From COE1 sp949066965 (GTDB taxonomy: Bacteria; Bacillota; Clostridia; Lachnospirales; Lachnospiraceae), in assembly GCA_949066965.1 (NCBI GenBank), contig CARTDA010000016.1, forward strand, positions 11,778 to 75,777: a DNA stretch of 64,000 nucleotides. The letters are read 5' to 3'. Shown here in pieces: positions 8,442 through 17,616 of the stretch; the stretch's first letter is position 1; the number at the start of each line of letters is the position of its first letter. Below the pieces are notes generated by a model. It saw only the letters and a list, made by a program, of their open reading frames with translations. It searched no databases and had not been told where the DNA came from. Made by a program: the position numbers and the translations under genes.

Positions 8442-10853
8442 TTACACTTTTGCCTTTAAACACTCGGCATACTTCCTTATATTAGATACATTAACATATT
8501 TCTGCTCGGATTGTCCAGCTACAATTACAAGCGTTGGCGCCTGCATGACACCGTACCGGACTGCAAGCTCCATGTTTTCTTCTGCATCTATAATCGTGTA
8601 ATCGACATCCTTGAGGTACTCCTTCGCCAGGCTGCAGTTCGGGCAGGTCTTGGTCGTGAACAGATACGTATCCTTGCTGCCCCCCGATACCCTTTTCTCC
8701 TGCACCAGCATCCGGTTCATCTCTCTTGCCTTTTTATTTGGCACGCTGTCCGCTGCCTTCTCCGCGGCACGTACACGCACTGTGCTTCCCATCTTGTACT
8801 CCGTGCGGTTTTTGTATTCCTGAAGCTTGCCGTCATTCCAGTTCTGTACCGGCCGGTAGTAACCCGTGATACGGCTGTAAACCTCCGTCACCTTCCCGCA
8901 CTTCGGGCAGGCCTTCTGTTCGCCCGCAAGATATCCATGCTCCCTGCAGATGGAGTACGTCGGTGACATTGTATAATATGGAAGCCTGTAATTCTCGGCA
9001 ATCGTGCGCACCAGCTTCGCCGCTGCTTTCCAGTCCGGAAGCTTCTCCCCGAGAAAAGCGTGGAATACCGTCCCTGATGTATAAAGCGTCTGAAGCGCAT
9101 CCTGTATGTCCAGCGCATCAAAAATGTCCGTCGTATAATCAACAGGCAGATGCGAGGAGTTCGTGTAGTATGGTTTGTCCCCCGGATGTCCCGCCGTGAT
9201 GATGTCACTCCACTTCTCCCTGTCATGCTTTGCAAGCCTGTATGTCGTGCTTTCTGCGGGTGTCGCCTCGAGATTGTACAGGTCGCCGTACTGTTCCTGA
9301 TAGTCAGACAGCCGCCCGCGCATATGGTTGAGCACATCCTTCGCAAACTGCTGTGCTTTCTTCTGGGAGAGGTCTGCGCGAATCCACTTTGCATTCAGTC
9401 CCGCCTCGTTCATGCCAATCAGCCCGATCGTAGAAAAATGGCTGTCGAAATTTCCAAGATACCGCTTTGTGTAGGGATAAAGCCCTTCATCCAAAAGCCG
9501 CGAAATCACCTTTCTCTTAATATTCAGCGAACGTGCACTGATATCCATAAGCCGGTCAAGCCTTCTGTAAAAATCCTTCTCGTCAGCAGCAAGGTATGCG
9601 ATGCGCGGCATATTAATCGTAACAACGCCGACGCTTCCCGTACTCTCCCCCGATCCAAAAAAACCACCTGTTTTTTTACGCAGCTCCCTCAGGTCGAGAC
9701 GCAGCCTGCAGCACATGCTCCTGACATCGGAAGGTTCCATGTCAGAATTAATATAGTTGGAAAAATACGGTGTTCCGTACTTTGCCGTCATTTCAAATAA
9801 CAGTCTGTTGTTTTCGTTGTCAGACCAGTCAAAATCACGTGTTATGGAATAGGTCGGAATCGGATACTGGAATCCCCTTCCGTCAGCATCGCCCTCTATC
9901 ATTGTCTCGATAAACGCCTTATTGACCATGTCCATCTCCGCCTTGCAGTCCCTGTAGCAGAAATCCATCTCCTGACCGCCTACGATTGCCGGAAGGTTGG
10001 CAAGGTCATTGGGAACAGTCCAGTCAAGCGTGATATTGCTAAACGGTGCCTGCGTCCCCCACCGGCTCGGTGTATTGACCCCATAAATAAACGCCTCAAT
10101 GCACTTCTTGACCTCGTGATATGAGAGATGATCCACTTTCACGAACGGCGCAAGATATGTATCAAAGGAGGAAAATGCCTGCGCTCCCGCCCACTCATTC
10201 TGCATGATGCCAAGGAAGTTCACCATCTGGTTGCACAGAACCGACAGATGCCTTGCCGGTGCGGAAGTAATCTTTCCCGTAATACCACCCAGCCCTTCCT
10301 GAATCAGCTGTTTCAAAGACCATCCTGCGCAGTACCCCGTAAGCATGGAGAGATCGTGAATATGGATGTCCGCATTTCTGTGCGCGTTTGCAATCTCATC
10401 ATCATATATCTCGGAAAGCCAGTAGTTTGCCGTGACGGCACCCGAATTTGACAGAATCAGCCCTCCCACGGAGTAGGTGACTGTCGAATTTTCTTTCACG
10501 CGCCAGTCCTCAATCTTCACATAGCTATCCACTACATCCTTGTAATCTAGAATTGTGGAGCGCATGTTGCGCATTTTCTCCCTCTGTTTCCGATACAGGA
10601 TAAACGCCTTTGCAGACTCTGCATAACCTGCCTGCTCCAGGACTTTCTCCACACTGTCCTGTATATCCTCCACATGAACTTTGCCTTCTTTTATTTTTCC
10701 CTGAATGTCGGCTGTAACCCGCAGTGCAAGCAGACCCACGATATCGTCATTAAACTGCACCTGTGTCGCATTAAATGCCTTGACAATCGCCCCGCTTATC
10801 TTATCCAGACAAAACGCTGCCAGTACGCCATCCCTCTTAATAACCTGAAACAC
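8442..10853 (-). CDS. nrdD: Anaerobic (class III) ribonucleoside-triphosphate reductase with fused C-terminal redoxin domain
   Basis: Reduces NTPs to dNTPs without oxygen using a glycyl radical. Residues 1-90 form an ATP-cone (FQVIKRDGVLAAFCLDKISG). The barrel follows. Near the end is a zinc-binding pair of Cys motifs (CREHGY...CPKCGK) and the radical loop RITGYYRP with the radical Gly at about 664. After a basic linker, residues ~728-803 form a thioredoxin/glutaredoxin-like domain with TKTCPNCSLAK (Cys 737 and 740) and QAPTLVIV (cis-Pro). At 803 residues it is longer than plain NrdD. The fused redoxin suggests that electrons come from a dithiol system rather than formate. The activase gene nrdG is not adjacent. 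It has its own promoter and NrdR-type sites upstream. Confidence 0.95.
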   Translation of the reverse strand: MFQVIKRDGVLAAFCLDKISGAIVKAFNATQVQFNDDIVGLLALRVTADIQGKIKEGKVHVEDIQDSVEKVLEQAGYAESAKAFILYRKQREKMRNMRSTILDYKDVVDSYVKIEDWRVKENSTVTYSVGGLILSNSGAVTANYWLSEIYDDEIANAHRNADIHIHDLSMLTGYCAGWSLKQLIQEGLGGITGKITSAPARHLSVLCNQMVNFLGIMQNEWAGAQAFSSFDTYLAPFVKVDHLSYHEVKKCIEAFIYGVNTPSRWGTQAPFSNITLDWTVPNDLANLPAIVGGQEMDFCYRDCKAEMDMVNKAFIETMIEGDADGRGFQYPIPTYSITRDFDWSDNENNRLLFEMTAKYGTPYFSNYINSDMEPSDVRSMCCRLRLDLRELRKKTGGFFGSGESTGSVGVVTINMPRIAYLAADEKDFYRRLDRLMDISARSLNIKRKVISRLLDEGLYPYTKRYLGNFDSHFSTIGLIGMNEAGLNAKWIRADLSQKKAQQFAKDVLNHMRGRLSDYQEQYGDLYNLEATPAESTTYRLAKHDREKWSDIITAGHPGDKPYYTNSSHLPVDYTTDIFDALDIQDALQTLYTSGTVFHAFLGEKLPDWKAAAKLVRTIAENYRLPYYTMSPTYSICREHGYLAGEQKACPKCGKVTEVYSRITGYYRPVQNWNDGKLQEYKNRTEYKMGSTVRVRAAEKAADSVPNKKAREMNRMLVQEKRVSGGSKDTYLFTTKTCPNCSLAKEYLKDVDYTIIDAEENMELAVRYGVMQAPTLVIVAGQSEQKYVNVSNIRKYAECLKAKV

Positions 10854-10906
10854 TCAAACTACTCCTTCCGTAATATCTTTACGCTCCGAAGAGCGCTATC
10901 ATATCA

Positions 10907-10935
10907 ATGATAGCAGATATAAAATTCCAAGTCAA
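10907..10935 (-). promoter_or_regulatory. nrdD promoter
   Basis: On the minus strand TTGACT and TATCAT are separated by 17 bases, about 55 bases before the nrdD start. The NrdR-like boxes lie just upstream of the -35. Confidence 0.75.
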
Positions 10936-10944
10936 TCGAACACA

Positions 10945-10991
10945 ACGCAATATTATGTGTTCCTTTTCGGCATTTTTACAATATCTAGTGT
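10945..10991 (-). promoter_or_regulatory. Tandem NrdR-box-like sites upstream of nrdD
   Basis: Two 16-base sites on the minus strand, ACACTAGATATTGTAA (10976-10991) and ACACATAATATTGCGT (10945-10960), separated by 15 bases. By hand each matches 13 of 16 positions of the remembered NrdR consensus acaCwAtATaTwGtgt. The 31-bp centre spacing is the usual NrdR arrangement. The outer site touches the last base of the TPR gene. NrdR represses RNR genes when dATP/ATP is high. Confidence 0.7.
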
Positions 10992-12079
10992 TATCTGGTT
11001 TTCAAAAAGTCATTTTCTTTTTTTGCGCGCGCATCGTCAGGGTAGACCTGTAAATACTCCTGCATCATCGTCCTTGCCTCTGAAAACTTTCCCAGATACT
11101 CCTTTGCCACAATCAAATTATACCGAAGCTCCTGCAGGTAGTCGGAATTTCCCATATCAATGCCGCTTTCGAAAACCGTCACAGCCTCCTCATACTTCCC
11201 CTGCCGCATCAGACAGATGCCATAGCTGTTGTACAGCGCCGCATCAGGTTCATTGGCATCCAGAAACGTCTGATATACTACCGTGGCATAATTCATATCC
11301 CCGAGCTTCTCATAGGTCTGTCCCAGCAGCAGGGCAAGCTTTGGGTCTTTTCCGTTTACAGCACTGTCAAGGTTGATGCGTGCATTGTCGTAGTCCTCAA
11401 GGTAGAAATAAATAACGCCCTTTTCCTCCTCCTTAAGCTTCTTGTCGTTCTTACCCATAAACTCCTGCAGGTACGTCTTGCCTTCCTCCCCGAAACCGGC
11501 TGCCTGCATCTCCACATACGCATCCGTCCGCAGGGAAAGATTGTCCGAATCAAGCGAAAACGCTTTCTCAAAGTCCGCGACAGCCTCCTCATAGCGGTTC
11601 TGCCTGAGTATTGCACATGCCCGCAGGTAATACGCATCCTTGTCCTTTTTTCTGAGTGCCAGGACTGCCGAGTAAATCTCCTCTGCCTGCTTGTACTTTC
11701 CCTGTTTCATGTAAGCCGCTGCAAGGTAATAATTGGTGTCGTATTCCAAATCCGTAAGGCTGTTTCCCGCGTTTTCAATCGACTTGAGAAAGGATGTTGC
11801 AGCATCCGCATAATTTCCAAGTCCCATATAGGCAATTCCCTGTCCTCTATAGGCAAGCTCCAGATCTTCATTATTCAGAAGCGCCTTTTCAAAACTGTCA
11901 ACCGCCCCCTGGAAATCATACTGCTCCACCTGATCCATTCCCGCAAGCAGATTGGCATTTTCCTGCTTTTTGCCGCAGCCGCCCATAAGAAGCGCCACAG
12001 TCAGCGCTGCTGCACCCAGCTTTATCGTAAATATCCGTTTTGTATTTTTTCCTTTAATCAATTTTACTCTCCCAGACAT
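10991..12079 (-). CDS. TPR-repeat lipoprotein
   Basis: A signal sequence with lipobox ALLMGGCGKK near residue 35 predicts a lipid-anchored protein on the outer face of the membrane. The rest is made of about eight tetratricopeptide repeats, for example YDFQGAVDSFEKALLNNEDL, GLGNYADAATSFLKSIENAG, KQGKYKQAEEIYSAVLA, NRYEEAVADFEKAFSLDS and RQGKYEEAVTVFESGIDMG. Such proteins act as assembly or binding scaffolds; the partner is unknown. The ATG at 12079 has a weak ribosome site. A TTG at 12061 with GGGAGAG 5 bases upstream could be the true start. Confidence 0.85.
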   Translation of the reverse strand: MSGRVKLIKGKNTKRIFTIKLGAAALTVALLMGGCGKKQENANLLAGMDQVEQYDFQGAVDSFEKALLNNEDLELAYRGQGIAYMGLGNYADAATSFLKSIENAGNSLTDLEYDTNYYLAAAYMKQGKYKQAEEIYSAVLALRKKDKDAYYLRACAILRQNRYEEAVADFEKAFSLDSDNLSLRTDAYVEMQAAGFGEEGKTYLQEFMGKNDKKLKEEEKGVIYFYLEDYDNARINLDSAVNGKDPKLALLLGQTYEKLGDMNYATVVYQTFLDANEPDAALYNSYGICLMRQGKYEEAVTVFESGIDMGNSDYLQELRYNLIVAKEYLGKFSEARTMMQEYLQVYPDDARAKKENDFLKTR

Positions 12080-12175
12080 TCTTATTTATTATCATATTGT
12101 AATGATAGAGGAAATATAAAATGATGTCAATTCCAGTTTTCAATAAAAAATAAAATGAATGACAGGATACAACAA

Positions 12176-12204
12176 TTGACGAAACCAAAAAGAAAGCTTA
12201 TAAT
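12176..12204 (+). promoter_or_regulatory. Promoter of the GH5 gene
   Basis: TTGACG, 17 bases, then a perfect TATAAT, 58 bases before the GH5 start on the plus strand. This is one of the best sigma-A type promoters in the window. Confidence 0.85.
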
Positions 12205-12262
12205 TTTACTATACTATTAATTTTTTATTAAATTACGTTAAATTTTTAAGAAGCAGGATTTT

Positions 12263-13819
12263 ATGAAACAAAACAAAAAAAATCGAACTACCCTGTTATT
12301 ATTTGTCTTGCTGCTGGTCATGGCAGGCGCCTCCGCATCCATCTATCTGAGCCTGCAGGATGGTGAGGACATGTACCGCAGCAAGACGAGCAGCACAAAT
12401 GCACCCTATGCCAGACCGCTGGTCGTCAATTTGACAGCGGATGAACTGCTGAATCAAATCACAGTCGGATACAATATCGGCAATTCCCTTGACAGCTGTC
12501 CCGCTGCCGGCCGGAATGACGGTACCCATGACAGCGCCTACTACGAAACCCATCAGGGAAACCCTGTAATCACCAAGGAATTTATAGGTGCATTAAAACG
12601 CTCCGGCTTCAATGCAATACGCCTGCCAGTCACATGGTCGTGCAATACATATCGCGAAAACGGCAGACTGTCCATCCGGGAGGACTGGCTGGACCGTGTT
12701 GCGCAGGTCATTGAGTATGCCATGGATTACAATCTTTATATCGTACTGGATACCCATCATGATGATGACATCATATGGGCAGATATGGAGGACATTGACA
12801 AGGTTTCCCAAAATCTGTGTGATTTGTGGACGCAGATTGCGGAACGCTTTCAGGATTATGACCAGCGCCTTGTCTTTGAATCCTTCAATGAAATCAATGC
12901 AAGGGACAACGACTGGCAGTCCTATGCGTCTTCCATGGAAGCCGCCAATATTTTAAACCAGCTCTTCGTGGACACTGTACGCGCAGGCGGCGGATACAAT
13001 GCCGAACGCATTCTGCTCTGTGACACCTACCTGAGCGAAACGGCGGATGATATCCTCAACGGATTTGTCCTTCCGGACGATTCGACAGACAGCAGGCTTG
13101 CTATCAGTGTGCATGGCTACAACTCTTCCTACAACCAGGATATCAAAAGTTTTTTTGGCAGGCTTCAGGATCATTCCAGACGTCTTGGCGTCCCGATTGT
13201 CATCACGGAATTTGGAACCTCGGACAGCTTTGTTCCCGCGGAATACCGCTCCAATCATGCCGGAAACTACATCGCATGTGCAAATGAATACGGCATAAAA
13301 TGCTTCTGGTGGGATGACGGGCACGACTACAGACTGATTGACCGTGACAGCGGAGAACCAGTCCATGAAGATATTGTCGATTCCCTTATGAATCCTGCGG
13401 AATTTAATACCGACAAGGTCGCAACCAGCATTTTCGACTCCATAGAAAGCTACTCCTATGCCTCGATTTCCCCTTTGACCGGAGCACTTGAGGACTTTCC
13501 TGACGGCGCCCTCACCCTTAATCCGGGAAAGCAGGGAATCCCTGTCCTGCACGGCTATGGATACCGCATCAGTCTCAATACGTCCGGATCCGGGAATGGC
13601 CTGAGACTTTCCGGTCTGTGCTTTTATGACACCCATCAGAATCTTGTGTCGTATCATGCCCTTGACAAGGAGCTGTCCTATGACATCACGCCGCCGGAAA
13701 ATGCGTCCTTTATGCGCATCACTTTTTTCAACCCATGGGATTACCGCAGCCTTGAGGAATATATCTCATACTTTGAACAGGATGCGCTCAGCCTGGAAAT
13801 AACGGAATATATAAAATAA
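12263..13819 (+). CDS. Membrane-anchored glycoside hydrolase family 5 (endoglucanase-like)
   Basis: Retaining beta-glycanase, probably cutting beta-1,4-glucans outside the cell. Residues 8-30 are one hydrophobic anchor with no clear cleavage site, so it is likely tethered. The GH5 core spans about 60-380: TVGYNIGNSLDS, NAIRLPVTWS, VLDTHHDDD, FESFNE with the acid/base Glu at 210, VHGYN, ITEFG with the nucleophile Glu at 316, and FWWDDG at 348-353. Residues ~395-518 form a separate beta-rich module I cannot place, perhaps carbohydrate-binding. The gene is alone on the plus strand between minus-strand operons, with its own promoter and terminator. Substrate specificity cannot be read from sequence alone. 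Confidence 0.9.
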   Translation: MKQNKKNRTTLLLFVLLLVMAGASASIYLSLQDGEDMYRSKTSSTNAPYARPLVVNLTADELLNQITVGYNIGNSLDSCPAAGRNDGTHDSAYYETHQGNPVITKEFIGALKRSGFNAIRLPVTWSCNTYRENGRLSIREDWLDRVAQVIEYAMDYNLYIVLDTHHDDDIIWADMEDIDKVSQNLCDLWTQIAERFQDYDQRLVFESFNEINARDNDWQSYASSMEAANILNQLFVDTVRAGGGYNAERILLCDTYLSETADDILNGFVLPDDSTDSRLAISVHGYNSSYNQDIKSFFGRLQDHSRRLGVPIVITEFGTSDSFVPAEYRSNHAGNYIACANEYGIKCFWWDDGHDYRLIDRDSGEPVHEDIVDSLMNPAEFNTDKVATSIFDSIESYSYASISPLTGALEDFPDGALTLNPGKQGIPVLHGYGYRISLNTSGSGNGLRLSGLCFYDTHQNLVSYHALDKELSYDITPPENASFMRITFFNPWDYRSLEEYISYFEQDALSLEITEYIK

Positions 13820-13853
13820 TCGGGTCTGGAAAGCTATTCCCTGCCCGATTATT
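13815..13853. terminator. Bidirectional terminator between GH5 and glycosyltransferase genes
   Basis: Stem AATAATCGGG/CCCGATTATT with an inner GGAA/TTCC pairing, overlapping the GH5 stop. T-rich tails follow on both strands, so it can serve both convergent genes. Confidence 0.75.
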
Positions 13854-13869
13854 TCATATATTCACCCTT

Positions 13870-14871
13870 CTACAACAATGCCCTCAGTGAAAAGTATCTT
13901 CTGATTTTTCCGGCCCTCTTTTTTTTCAGGAGCCGGTATTCAAAGCGTTCTCTTCCGGAAGAAATCAAGTGCTCATCCACCCCGCCCAGAATCTGGTTCA
14001 CCGTCTCGTTTTCCAATGCCGCATCATAAACCTTTGCAAGCTTCTCTTTATCAGCACGGTATGCCCTGGCACATTCGCAAAACAGACCGGACAATTCCTT
14101 CACATAATATGCGTTCATGCGCCCTGCCAGCTCACTGTCATTGTGTCTCGTTACCGCTGCGGCGCTATAATCATATACAATTTTCATAAAGGCAAGCCTC
14201 GATTCCATGTCAAAATCCTGCATGACAATATTGTTTCTTTGCAAATAATAGACAATCATTGCCTTGGACAGCATGTAGCTGCTGCTATGTGCAAAACATT
14301 CCGCCACGAACAGAAAATCCTGTCCGACTGGCAAATCCGTCCGAAAGAGAATATGGTTGTCCCTGATAATACTGCCCTTAAACAGCTTTCCCCAGCAGGT
14401 ATTCAGCACAGAATCAGCATACATCAGCCTCTCTGCCTCCCCTGTGTCTGTCGATACCACATCAGACAGCGGAAGCATCTGTGCCTTGAGCTTTCCGTTC
14501 TCCCGCAATATGATATGGCTGAACGCGACGAAGTCTGCATAATCCTCCTCCACTGCCGCCTCTATCTGTTCCCATGCATCCTCACACAGTCTGTCGTCTG
14601 CATCAAGGAACAGGATATACCTGCCCACAGCTTCTTCCAGTCCCCTGTTGCGCACGGCAGGTATCCCGCCACTTTCTTTTTTAACAAGCCTGATGCGGCT
14701 GTCCCGCTCCATATACCTGTGTACGACATCTGCCGTATCCTCCGTGCTGCCATCATCCACCACAATACACTCCATGGCAATATTTTCCCTGGAACATCTT
14801 GTGACGCTCCTAATGCACGCAGCGATATACCCCTGCATATTGCAGGCAGCTACGATTACACTTAAATCCAT
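13870..14871 (-). CDS. Family 2 glycosyltransferase
   Basis: Inverting GT-A sugar transferase that uses a nucleotide sugar. N-terminal LSVIVAACNMQGYI, ECIVVDDGSTEDT, NRGLEEAVGRYILFLDADD (the metal-binding DxD) and the later GKLFKGSIIR are the usual GT2 features. The length is 333 residues. The basic C-terminus RFEYRLLKKKRAGKIRRYFS may touch the membrane. It stands alone, so acceptor and product are unknown; it could decorate exopolysaccharide or teichoic acid. AAGGAG lies upstream of the ATG. Confidence 0.9.
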   Translation of the reverse strand: MDLSVIVAACNMQGYIAACIRSVTRCSRENIAMECIVVDDGSTEDTADVVHRYMERDSRIRLVKKESGGIPAVRNRGLEEAVGRYILFLDADDRLCEDAWEQIEAAVEEDYADFVAFSHIILRENGKLKAQMLPLSDVVSTDTGEAERLMYADSVLNTCWGKLFKGSIIRDNHILFRTDLPVGQDFLFVAECFAHSSSYMLSKAMIVYYLQRNNIVMQDFDMESRLAFMKIVYDYSAAAVTRHNDSELAGRMNAYYVKELSGLFCECARAYRADKEKLAKVYDAALENETVNQILGGVDEHLISSGRERFEYRLLKKKRAGKIRRYFSLRALL

Positions 14872-14936
14872 GACCAGCCCTACTCCTTTCCTGTTTCATA
14901 AGAAACCGTCGGCAAACAGCCTGTACGAGAAAAAAA

Positions 14937-14953
14937 CCTGACATTCCATCAGG
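14937..14953 (-). terminator. Terminator of the maltodextrin operon
   Basis: Stem CCTGA/TCAGG with a 7-base loop followed on the minus strand by seven T residues, 11 bases after the LacI regulator gene. The stem is short. Confidence 0.6.
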
Positions 14954-14963
14954 GATTTTCCCA

Positions 14964-16016
14964 TTATTCCGTTCTCGCAGCGTAATCTGTCGATTCCTTT
15001 ATCACGAGCTCTGCCTTATATGTAATGTGCTGGTGTTCTGCCCTTCCTGCGATAATGTTGAAAAGCAGCTTGGTTGTCGCCTTTGCCATTTCCTCCACAG
15101 GCTGGTGCATCGTCGTCAGGCTTGGCACTGTATAATTTGCCATGTCAATGCCATCATATCCTGCTATGGACACATCGCCCGGCACCTCCATCCCTGCCTC
15201 GTGCAGGGCTCTCAACGCACCGATTGCCAGCGCGTCCGCCACGGCATACAATGCAGTAAAAGGCTCCTTACTCTCCAATAGTTTCTTGGTCGTTCGGTAT
15301 CCATTCTCCATGGAAAAGTGCCCCAGTCCATCGTCTGTCTGACAGACCAGTCTGGGATTGAGCGCAATGCCGTGTGCCTTGAGGGAATCACAATAACCCT
15401 CCAGACGAAGCTTACCGATGCTCTGCTCCTCTGCCTCCGCTATCAGAATGGCAATCCTTGTATGCCCAAGGCCAATCAGATAATCCACCATCCGCGCACT
15501 TTCCCTGCGGTCATCCACACTGATGCTCGAATACGAGTTTTTGTTGATACTCTCCAGTATGGATCCCACCGTGCTGAACACGAACGGTACCGTGAGCTTT
15601 TGCAGCTTTTCCTCAGAGTGGGAGAACAGACCACCCAAAAAAATAATTCCCCGCAGTCTCTTTTCCTTTACCACCTTCTGTGCCACATCCACTTCGTCCT
15701 CATCTGCCTCGATATGTGACAGTTCCATCGCATAGTGCTTCTTTTTACACTCCTGCTCAATTACCTGAATCATGCTGGTAAAAAAAGGATTGGATATTCC
15801 TTTTATAAGTACCGCAATTGCCTTTGCATCCACTCTTTTTAAATTTCTGGCACTGTCATTTGGCACATATCCGCTTTCCCTTATGGCATCCATTATCCGC
15901 TCTTTCGTCTCCGGATTAATATCCGGATGATTGTTAATTGCCCTCGATACAGTACTGACACCCACTCCGCACATTCTGGCTATATCCTTGATTGTCGGCT
16001 CAAACACATGCATCAC
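14964..16016 (-). CDS. LacI-family regulator of the maltodextrin operon (MalR-like)
   Basis: The HTH is seen in residues 5-30 (TIKDIARMCGVGVSTVSRAI), the hinge helix follows, and a periplasmic-binding-like effector domain extends to residue ~345 (SISVDDRRESARMVDYLIGLGH, VSIAGYDGIDMANYTVPSLTT). The length of 350 residues is normal. It is the last gene of malE-malF-malG-malQ, 10 bases after malQ, so it probably controls that operon, perhaps through the site upstream of malE. The start is GTG at 16016 or ATG at 16013. The ligand (maltose or maltodextrin) is inferred from context. Confidence 0.88.
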   Translation of the reverse strand: MMHVFEPTIKDIARMCGVGVSTVSRAINNHPDINPETKERIMDAIRESGYVPNDSARNLKRVDAKAIAVLIKGISNPFFTSMIQVIEQECKKKHYAMELSHIEADEDEVDVAQKVVKEKRLRGIIFLGGLFSHSEEKLQKLTVPFVFSTVGSILESINKNSYSSISVDDRRESARMVDYLIGLGHTRIAILIAEAEEQSIGKLRLEGYCDSLKAHGIALNPRLVCQTDDGLGHFSMENGYRTTKKLLESKEPFTALYAVADALAIGALRALHEAGMEVPGDVSIAGYDGIDMANYTVPSLTTMHQPVEEMAKATTKLLFNIIAGRAEHQHITYKAELVIKESTDYAARTE

Positions 16017-16025
16017 CCCTGTTGA

Positions 16026-17528
16026 CTATTTCTTCTTCGCCTTATTATTGCGGACGATTCTTCCATAAATCTGTGCCAGCTCAAGCATATGCCTTGAAAG
16101 TTCCTCGGTGCATGCTCCATGCTCCATGCGCCACTCCCAGTTTCCGCCAAGTGTGGACGGTGTATTGATCCTCGCCTCTGCCCCAAGTCCCAGGTAATCC
16201 TGCATTGGAATCACTGCCGTGTCTGCCACGCATCCAAGCGCCGTACGGATCAGGCTCTCACAGATATCCGATGCCCTCCTGACACCCAGATACTTCTTTG
16301 CAAATGCCAAATCCTTTCTGTTCATGCACGGAATCCAGCCGTTCACCGTGTCATTGTCGTGCGTTCCTGTGTATACAACACAGTTATTGCTGTAATTATG
16401 TGGCAGGTAGTCGCTCTCCTCCCTGGAATCAAAAGCGAACTGTAAAATTTTCATTCCGGGATACCCTGTCTTCTTGACAAGCTTCAGTACGCTCGGTGTC
16501 AGAAATCCCAGGTCCTCGGCGATAACCGCCCGGTTTCCAAGGGTCTTTTTCATGACCTCAAACAGCTTATATCCTGGACCTGGCTTCCACTCGCCATTCT
16601 CAGCAGTCTCATCGCCATACGGAATTGCCCAGTACTCGTCAAATCCCCTGAAATGGTCAATGCGCACAATGTCGTAAATCTCAAATACATGCGAAAGTCT
16701 TCTCATCCACCATGCAAACCCGGTCTCCTCATGGTAATCCCACTTGTACAGCGGATTGCCCCAGAGCTGTCCGGTCGCAGAAAACGCATCAGGCGGGCAG
16801 CCCGCAACCGCAGTCGGGACATTCTCCTCGTCCAGCTGGAACAGCTCAGGATTAGCCCATGTGTCCGCGCTGTCAAACGCCACATAAATGGGAATGTCCC
16901 CCACAATACTGATTCCCTTCTCATTGGCGTATTCCTTGAGTGCCATCCACTGTGTGGAGAACAGGTACTGCTGATAGCTGTAAAATGCAATGTCGTCCGC
17001 AAGCTTCTTCTCATAGTCTGCCATCGCCTGTGGTTTCCTGAGACGGATGTCCTCGTCCCACTCAATCCACGAAACGCCGTCAAGGGAATCCTTGACGGCC
17101 ATGTACATCGCATAATCCTTGAGCCACTCTCTGTTCTCCCCAACAAACGCCTTGTATTCCGGATTTTCATTCACATTTGCCCGCTCAAATGCTTTCCGCA
17201 AAAGTTTGAATCTTGTGAAATAGATTTTCTCATAGTCAACTTTTTTGGTATCGTTACCAAAATCGACGGACGAACACTCCTCCTCCGTGAGCAATCCCTC
17301 CTCTATCAGCGCGTCCAGGCTGATATAGTATGGGCTGCCCGCAAAAGTCGAAAAAGACTGGTACGGTGAATCACCATATCCCGTCGGTCCTAACGGCAAA
17401 ATCTGCCATAATGACTGTCCTGATGCTGCCAAAAAATCCACGAAATCATAGGCTTCCTTTGAAAAACCGCCTATTCCAAATCTTGACGGTAAGCTGGATA
17501 TCGGCATAAGCACGCCACATCTTCTCAT
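16026..17528 (-). CDS. malQ: 4-alpha-glucanotransferase (amylomaltase)
   Basis: GH77 enzyme that disproportionates maltodextrins, releasing glucose. Seen: RCGVLMPISSLPSRFGIGG at the start, IVGDIPIYVAFDSADTW, YDIVRIDHFRGFDEYW with the nucleophile Asp, VIAEDLGFLTPSV with the acid/base Glu, and YTGTHDNDTVNGW. The length of 500 residues is the usual bacterial one. A longer frame to 17558 exists, but AAAGGAG sits 6 bases before the ATG at 17528. It works with the ABC importer upstream and with glgP elsewhere in the window. Confidence 0.96.
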   Translation of the reverse strand: MRRCGVLMPISSLPSRFGIGGFSKEAYDFVDFLAASGQSLWQILPLGPTGYGDSPYQSFSTFAGSPYYISLDALIEEGLLTEEECSSVDFGNDTKKVDYEKIYFTRFKLLRKAFERANVNENPEYKAFVGENREWLKDYAMYMAVKDSLDGVSWIEWDEDIRLRKPQAMADYEKKLADDIAFYSYQQYLFSTQWMALKEYANEKGISIVGDIPIYVAFDSADTWANPELFQLDEENVPTAVAGCPPDAFSATGQLWGNPLYKWDYHEETGFAWWMRRLSHVFEIYDIVRIDHFRGFDEYWAIPYGDETAENGEWKPGPGYKLFEVMKKTLGNRAVIAEDLGFLTPSVLKLVKKTGYPGMKILQFAFDSREESDYLPHNYSNNCVVYTGTHDNDTVNGWIPCMNRKDLAFAKKYLGVRRASDICESLIRTALGCVADTAVIPMQDYLGLGAEARINTPSTLGGNWEWRMEHGACTEELSRHMLELAQIYGRIVRNNKAKKK

Positions 17529-17616
17529 ACATTTCTCCTTTTCCAGCAACGATTCCATACTGCCCAGCAGTCACGCAGTATGGAACCATCACTTTTCCTG
17601 CAATAAATATTAAAAC

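Noticed and set aside
12953..13657. 234-codon minus-strand frame inside the GH5 gene
   Set aside because: Antisense shadow; the GH5 motifs fix the plus strand.
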